DNA of 9,952 bases. Origin: Bacteroidota bacterium (GTDB lineage: Bacteria > Bacteroidota > Bacteroidia > NS11-12g > UBA955). Shown here in pieces: positions 7,289-9,952 of this stretch. Positions within the stretch are counted from its first letter, which is position 1. Each line of letters starts with the position of its first letter. Under the pieces are notes generated by a model, which worked only from the letters and a program-made list of their open reading frames with translations, was not told where the DNA came from and made no database searches. A program made the translations under genes and the position numbers. The stretch lies in NCBI GenBank assembly GCA_027488495.1, contig JAIYBO010000195.1, positions 1 to 9,952 of the forward strand. Reading direction: 5' to 3'.

Positions 7289-8347
7289 ATGGCTCAATCT
7301 CAAATTCAATCCTTGCTCGGTTCACAAGCAGAATTCTTGTTGGATCACAGCTGTAAAACCATCGACAAATCGATGATTCACGCCCCCGGTTATGATTTCG
7401 TTGATCGCATCTTCGCTCAATCTAACCGCAGCCCACAAGTATTGAAAAGCTTGCAGCAATTGTACGGAAACGGTCGATTGGCTAACTCTGGTTACCTCAG
7501 CATTTTGCCAGTAGATCAAGGCATCGAACACAGTGCGGGTGCATCTTTCGCTCCCAATCCCATGTATTTTGATTCCGAAAATATCATCAAATTGGCCATC
7601 GAAGGTGGTTGTAATGCGGTGGCTTCAACGTATGGCGTTTTGGCTATGCATGCCCGCAAATATGCTCACAGAATTCCTTTCATCGTGAAAATCAATCACA
7701 ATGAATTTTTGTCTTACCCCAACAAATTTGATCAAATCATGTTTGGTTCGGTGGACGATGCTTGGAACATGGGTGCTACTGCAGTAGGTGCAACCATTTA
7801 TTTTGGTAGCCCTGAGAGCAGTCGCCAAATCATTGAAGTGGCTCAAGCTTTCGAGCGCGCTCACGAATTGGGTATGGCTACCATTTTGTGGTGCTACACC
7901 CGTAACAACGGTTTCAAAGTGGATGGCGTTGATTATCATGCCAGTGCGGATTTGAGTGGACAAGCCAATCACTTGGGTGTAACCATCCAAGCGGATATTA
8001 TCAAGCAAAAATTGCCAGTGAACAATGGCGGTTACAATGCCACCAAGCATGGTAAAACACATCCAAAAGTATATTCTGAATTGACCACAGATCACCCGAT
8101 CGATTTAACCCGTTATCAATTGGCCAACTGCTACATGGGCAGAGCCGGTTTGATCAACTCTGGTGGAGAATCTAAAGGTCAGGGCGACATGGAAGAAGCG
8201 GTTTTCACAGCCGTTGTAAACAAACGTGCCGGTGGATCAGGATTGATCTTGGGTCGTAAGGCATTCCAAAAACCAATGAACGAAGGCATTCAATTGTTGA
8301 ATACTGTTCAAGACGTTTATTTGGATAGCAGCATTACTTTGGCTTAA
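7289..8347 (+). CDS. fbaB: Class I fructose-bisphosphate aldolase (FbaB/DhnA type)
   Basis: This enzyme reversibly cleaves fructose 1,6-bisphosphate to dihydroxyacetone phosphate and glyceraldehyde 3-phosphate through a Schiff base, without metal, in the cytoplasm. The 352-residue length matches the E. coli FbaB type (about 350). Recognisable blocks are L-P-V-D-Q-G-I-E-H (73-81), A-S-T-Y-G-V (112-117), F-I-V-K-I-N-H-N (131-138) and the very FbaB-like D-L-S-G-Q-A-N-H-L-G-V-T-I-Q-A-D-I-I-K-Q (221-240). The Schiff-base lysine should be K239 or K241 in I-I-K-Q-K; I cannot decide which without an alignment. A later block, I-N-S-G-G-E-S-K-G, fits the phosphate-binding end of the TIM barrel. The ATG at 7289 has no Shine-Dalgarno but an A-rich leader. 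It is first of a tight fbaB-accD-gcvH group and is predicted to be driven by the 7253-7260 box. Confidence 0.95.
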   Translation: MAQSQIQSLLGSQAEFLLDHSCKTIDKSMIHAPGYDFVDRIFAQSNRSPQVLKSLQQLYGNGRLANSGYLSILPVDQGIEHSAGASFAPNPMYFDSENIIKLAIEGGCNAVASTYGVLAMHARKYAHRIPFIVKINHNEFLSYPNKFDQIMFGSVDDAWNMGATAVGATIYFGSPESSRQIIEVAQAFERAHELGMATILWCYTRNNGFKVDGVDYHASADLSGQANHLGVTIQADIIKQKLPVNNGGYNATKHGKTHPKVYSELTTDHPIDLTRYQLANCYMGRAGLINSGGESKGQGDMEEAVFTAVVNKRAGGSGLILGRKAFQKPMNEGIQLLNTVQDVYLDSSITLA

Positions 8348-8356
8348 TTTGTTTCC

Positions 8357-9259
8357 ATGAATCTGGATTTCGAAGACGAGGAAGAACTTTCGGGTGATGG
8401 TCCAAAATGGTACCACCGAACTTGGAGTGGAATCCTCACCAAAACCAAGGATAAAAAACCTACGCCCGATGGTCTTTGGGAAAAGTGTAAACGCTGTAAA
8501 GAAGTTGCACCAACCAAGGATTGGATCGTAAACCATTACGTTTGTGGGTCTTGTGGATACCATGAGCGCATTGGCTCGATGGAGTATTTCGATATCTTGT
8601 TTGATGACAATCAATTCACTGAGATCAATGCGAATTTGAGCAGTGGTGATCCATTGAACTTTACGGATTCTGCGCCATATTCTGATCGAATTGTAGTGGC
8701 TCAGCGAAAAACCGGCTTGAAGGATGCTGTGCGCACTGCGCATGGATTGATCAACGGTCAGCCCCTTTGCGTTGCTTGTATGGATTTCAATTTCATCGGC
8801 GGGTCTATGGGTAGCGTTGTGGGTGAGAAGATTGCCAGAGCCATTGATTATTCATTGGCCACACGCACGCCGTTCATGATGATTTCAAAATCTGGTGGTG
8901 CACGTATGATGGAAGCTGCGTTTTCGCTCATGCAAATGGCCAAAACCAGCGCGAAGTTGGCACTTTTGGATCGTGCAGGAATTCCTTACATCTCCTTGTT
9001 AACAAACCCAACCACTGGGGGTGTTACTGCATCCTTTGCGATGTTGGGCGATGTGAATATTGCCGAACCCGAAGCGTTGATCGGATTTGCTGGACCTCGC
9101 GTAATTCGCGAAACCATCGGTAGAGATTTGCCAAAAGGATTTCAAAGTTCTGAATTTTTGGTAGAACACGGATTCTTGGATTTTATCGTGAATCGAAACG
9201 AACTGAAAAAGAAAATTTCCACCCTGCTTCAAATGATTTGGAGCCAAAAACAAAATTAA
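8357..9259 (+). CDS. accD: Acetyl-CoA carboxylase carboxyltransferase subunit beta
   Basis: AccD pairs with AccA to transfer the carboxyl group from carboxybiotin on AccB to acetyl-CoA, making malonyl-CoA for fatty acid synthesis. The 300 residues carry the four-cysteine zinc ribbon C44-x2-C47 and C63-x2-C66. The carboxyltransferase fold follows with G-G-S-M-G-S-V-V-G-E-K (148-158), S-G-G-A-R-M-M-E-A (179-187), T-T-G-G-V-T-A-S-F (219-227) and A-G-P-R-V (245-249). The usual AccD N-terminus (M-x-W-F-K-R) is replaced by a 14-residue acidic leader with seven Asp/Glu before G-P-K-W-Y-H-R. The ATG at 8357 lies 9 bases after the fbaB stop, and no internal ATG occurs before the zinc ribbon. AccA is not in the window. 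No Shine-Dalgarno is seen. Confidence 0.96.
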   Translation: MNLDFEDEEELSGDGPKWYHRTWSGILTKTKDKKPTPDGLWEKCKRCKEVAPTKDWIVNHYVCGSCGYHERIGSMEYFDILFDDNQFTEINANLSSGDPLNFTDSAPYSDRIVVAQRKTGLKDAVRTAHGLINGQPLCVACMDFNFIGGSMGSVVGEKIARAIDYSLATRTPFMMISKSGGARMMEAAFSLMQMAKTSAKLALLDRAGIPYISLLTNPTTGGVTASFAMLGDVNIAEPEALIGFAGPRVIRETIGRDLPKGFQSSEFLVEHGFLDFIVNRNELKKKISTLLQMIWSQKQN

Positions 9260-9267
9260 CTTACACT

Positions 9268-9645
9268 ATGAACTTCCCAGATAATTTAAAGTACACCAAA
9301 GACCATGAATGGGTATTGGTAGATGGCGATGTAGCCACAATTGGTATCACTGATTTTGCTCAAAGCGAATTGGGAGATATCGTTTTCGTAGACATTTCTT
9401 CACAAGGCGATACCCTTGCGGCACACGAAGTTTTCGGTACAGTTGAAGCAGTGAAAACTGTGAGCGATTTGTACATGCCTTTGAGCGGTGAAGTATTGGA
9501 AGTGAATGGCGGTCTTGACAGCGCACCAGAATCTGTAAACAGCGATCCTTATGGTGCTGGATGGATGGTGAAAGTGAAAATCAACAATCCTTCTGAATTG
9601 GATGCATTGATGAGCCACGCCGATTACACGGCAATGGTGGGTTAA
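9268..9645 (+). CDS. gcvH: Glycine cleavage system H protein
   Basis: GcvH carries the lipoyl group that shuttles the aminomethyl intermediate from GcvP to GcvT and is re-oxidised by the lipoamide dehydrogenase. I chose the ATG at 9268 (M-N-F-P-D-N-L-K-Y-T-K-D-H-E-W), which gives 125 residues, the normal family length; the open frame back to 9238 overlaps accD and has no better start. The lipoylation site is K63 in V-E-A-V-K-T-V-S-D, matching the family position (K64 in E. coli), with G-T before it. The N-terminal K-D-H-E-W and the internal G-I-T-D-F-A-Q are diagnostic. It lies 8 bases after accD and is followed by a terminator, so it is the last gene of the group. The other gcv genes are not adjacent. 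An H protein could also serve in lipoyl transfer. Confidence 0.96.
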   Translation: MNFPDNLKYTKDHEWVLVDGDVATIGITDFAQSELGDIVFVDISSQGDTLAAHEVFGTVEAVKTVSDLYMPLSGEVLEVNGGLDSAPESVNSDPYGAGWMVKVKINNPSELDALMSHADYTAMVG

Positions 9646-9665
9646 TTCATCATTCAATGAAATTG

Positions 9666-9694
9666 AAAGCCCAAGGTTAACCTTGGGCTTTTTT
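9666..9694 (+). terminator. Intrinsic terminator after gcvH
   Basis: Bases 9666-9691 are a perfect palindrome with 13-base arms, AAAGCCCAAGGTT and its exact complement, which folds into a GC-rich stem. The plus-strand RNA then has six U residues (9689-9694). It starts 20 bases after the gcvH stop. On the minus strand the same stem is followed by only three T residues, so it may also slow the opposing M15 transcript, but less efficiently. Confidence 0.9.
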
Positions 9695-9725
9695 ATTTAC
9701 AATGTGTCCCGCTTTTATTTACAAT
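9691..9725. repeat. 13-base direct repeat at the 3' end of the M15 gene
   Basis: TTTTATTTACAAT occurs at 9691-9703 and again at 9713-9725, offset by 22 bases. The second copy contains the M15 stop codon and its last codons; the first overlaps the U-tract of the gcvH terminator. It could be the trace of a small local duplication or chance in AT-rich DNA. Confidence 0.5.
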
Positions 9726-9952
9726 CAACACCACCCGCGAAATCTTCTATGATTCGGAGGTCTTTGGCGAGGTGACTTCCATAAAATTGGTTGAAATCTT
9801 CGTATTTTACGTTTGACAGATAATACAACAATGATTGGTTGGCCAATGGCTTGTACGACCAATGCCAAGCCTCTGGTTCGTATCCCTTCAATCTGCCCGT
9901 ACTTCTGGGCGAATACACTTCACAAAATCCAAATTCACCCGCGTGCTGCCTC
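9715..9952 (-). CDS. M15-family D,D- or L,D-carboxypeptidase (VanY/LdcB-like), 5' part outside window
   Basis: The gene runs leftwards and is cut by the window edge; the frame is open to base 9951, so the GTG at 9918 is internal. The visible 78 residues begin R-Q-H-A-G-E-F-G-F-C-E-V-Y-S and contain G-Y-E-P-E-A-W-H-W-S-Y, the hallmark of the M15B/LdcB group. In this motif the His before W-S-Y (codon at 9862-9864) is a zinc ligand. The other zinc ligands of the family (His and Asp of the S-x-H-x(n)-D region) lie upstream, outside the window. These enzymes trim peptidoglycan stem peptides in the periplasm; whether this one removes D-Ala or a diamino-acid-linked residue cannot be told. It converges on gcvH across a 69-base gap. 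The last residues (G-G-V-D-C-K) are short of any further domain. Confidence 0.85.
   Translation of the reverse strand, partial: RQHAGEFGFCEVYSPRSTGRLKGYEPEAWHWSYKPLANQSLLYYLSNVKYEDFNQFYGSHLAKDLRIIEDFAGGVDCK

Noticed and set aside
7625..8095. Open frame of 156 codons on the minus strand inside fbaB
   Set aside because: It is antisense to a clear aldolase gene and has no family signature; typical shadow frame.

Overview
The window looks like chromosomal DNA from a Bacteroidota bacterium. The evidence is a C-terminal type IX secretion (T9SS) sorting domain on a large surface protein, promoter -7 boxes of the TAnnTTTG type in the one divergent intergenic region, start codons mostly without a Shine-Dalgarno sequence, and accD and gcvH proteins that resemble those of this phylum. 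The genus cannot be told from the sequence. No mobile elements, CRISPR arrays, tRNA or rRNA genes were seen.

Bases 1-758 hold the 3' part of a GT4-type glycosyltransferase. Bases 820-6821 hold four genes packed like one operon: an M48 zinc metalloprotease with a signal peptide and a long unassigned C-terminal half, a predicted outer-membrane beta-barrel-like protein, a small cysteine-containing lipoprotein, and a 784-residue modular protein (about seven Ig/FN3-like modules plus a T9SS sorting domain). Two of the three junctions are ATGA start/stop overlaps, and both carry Shine-Dalgarno-like purine runs, which suggests translational coupling. All four products appear to be exported. This envelope cassette is the best candidate in the window for an undescribed system, but its function is not readable from sequence alone.

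Bases 6818-7240 (minus) encode a GNAT acetyltransferase whose stop codon interlocks with that of the modular protein in a shared CTAG. It is divergent from a housekeeping group on the plus strand: class I fructose-bisphosphate aldolase (fbaB), the acetyl-CoA carboxylase beta subunit (accD) and the glycine cleavage H protein (gcvH), separated by 9 and 8 bases. The 48-base divergent region contains two facing TAnnTTTG boxes that form an imperfect inverted repeat. The group ends at a strong intrinsic terminator (9666-9694). Beyond it, on the minus strand, is the 3' part of an M15-family D,D- or L,D-carboxypeptidase cut by the window edge.

The right half is ordinary core metabolism: aldolase in glycolysis/gluconeogenesis, malonyl-CoA formation for fatty acids, and the lipoyl carrier of glycine cleavage. 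The left half is envelope and surface biology. No stretch longer than 300 bases lacks a gene.
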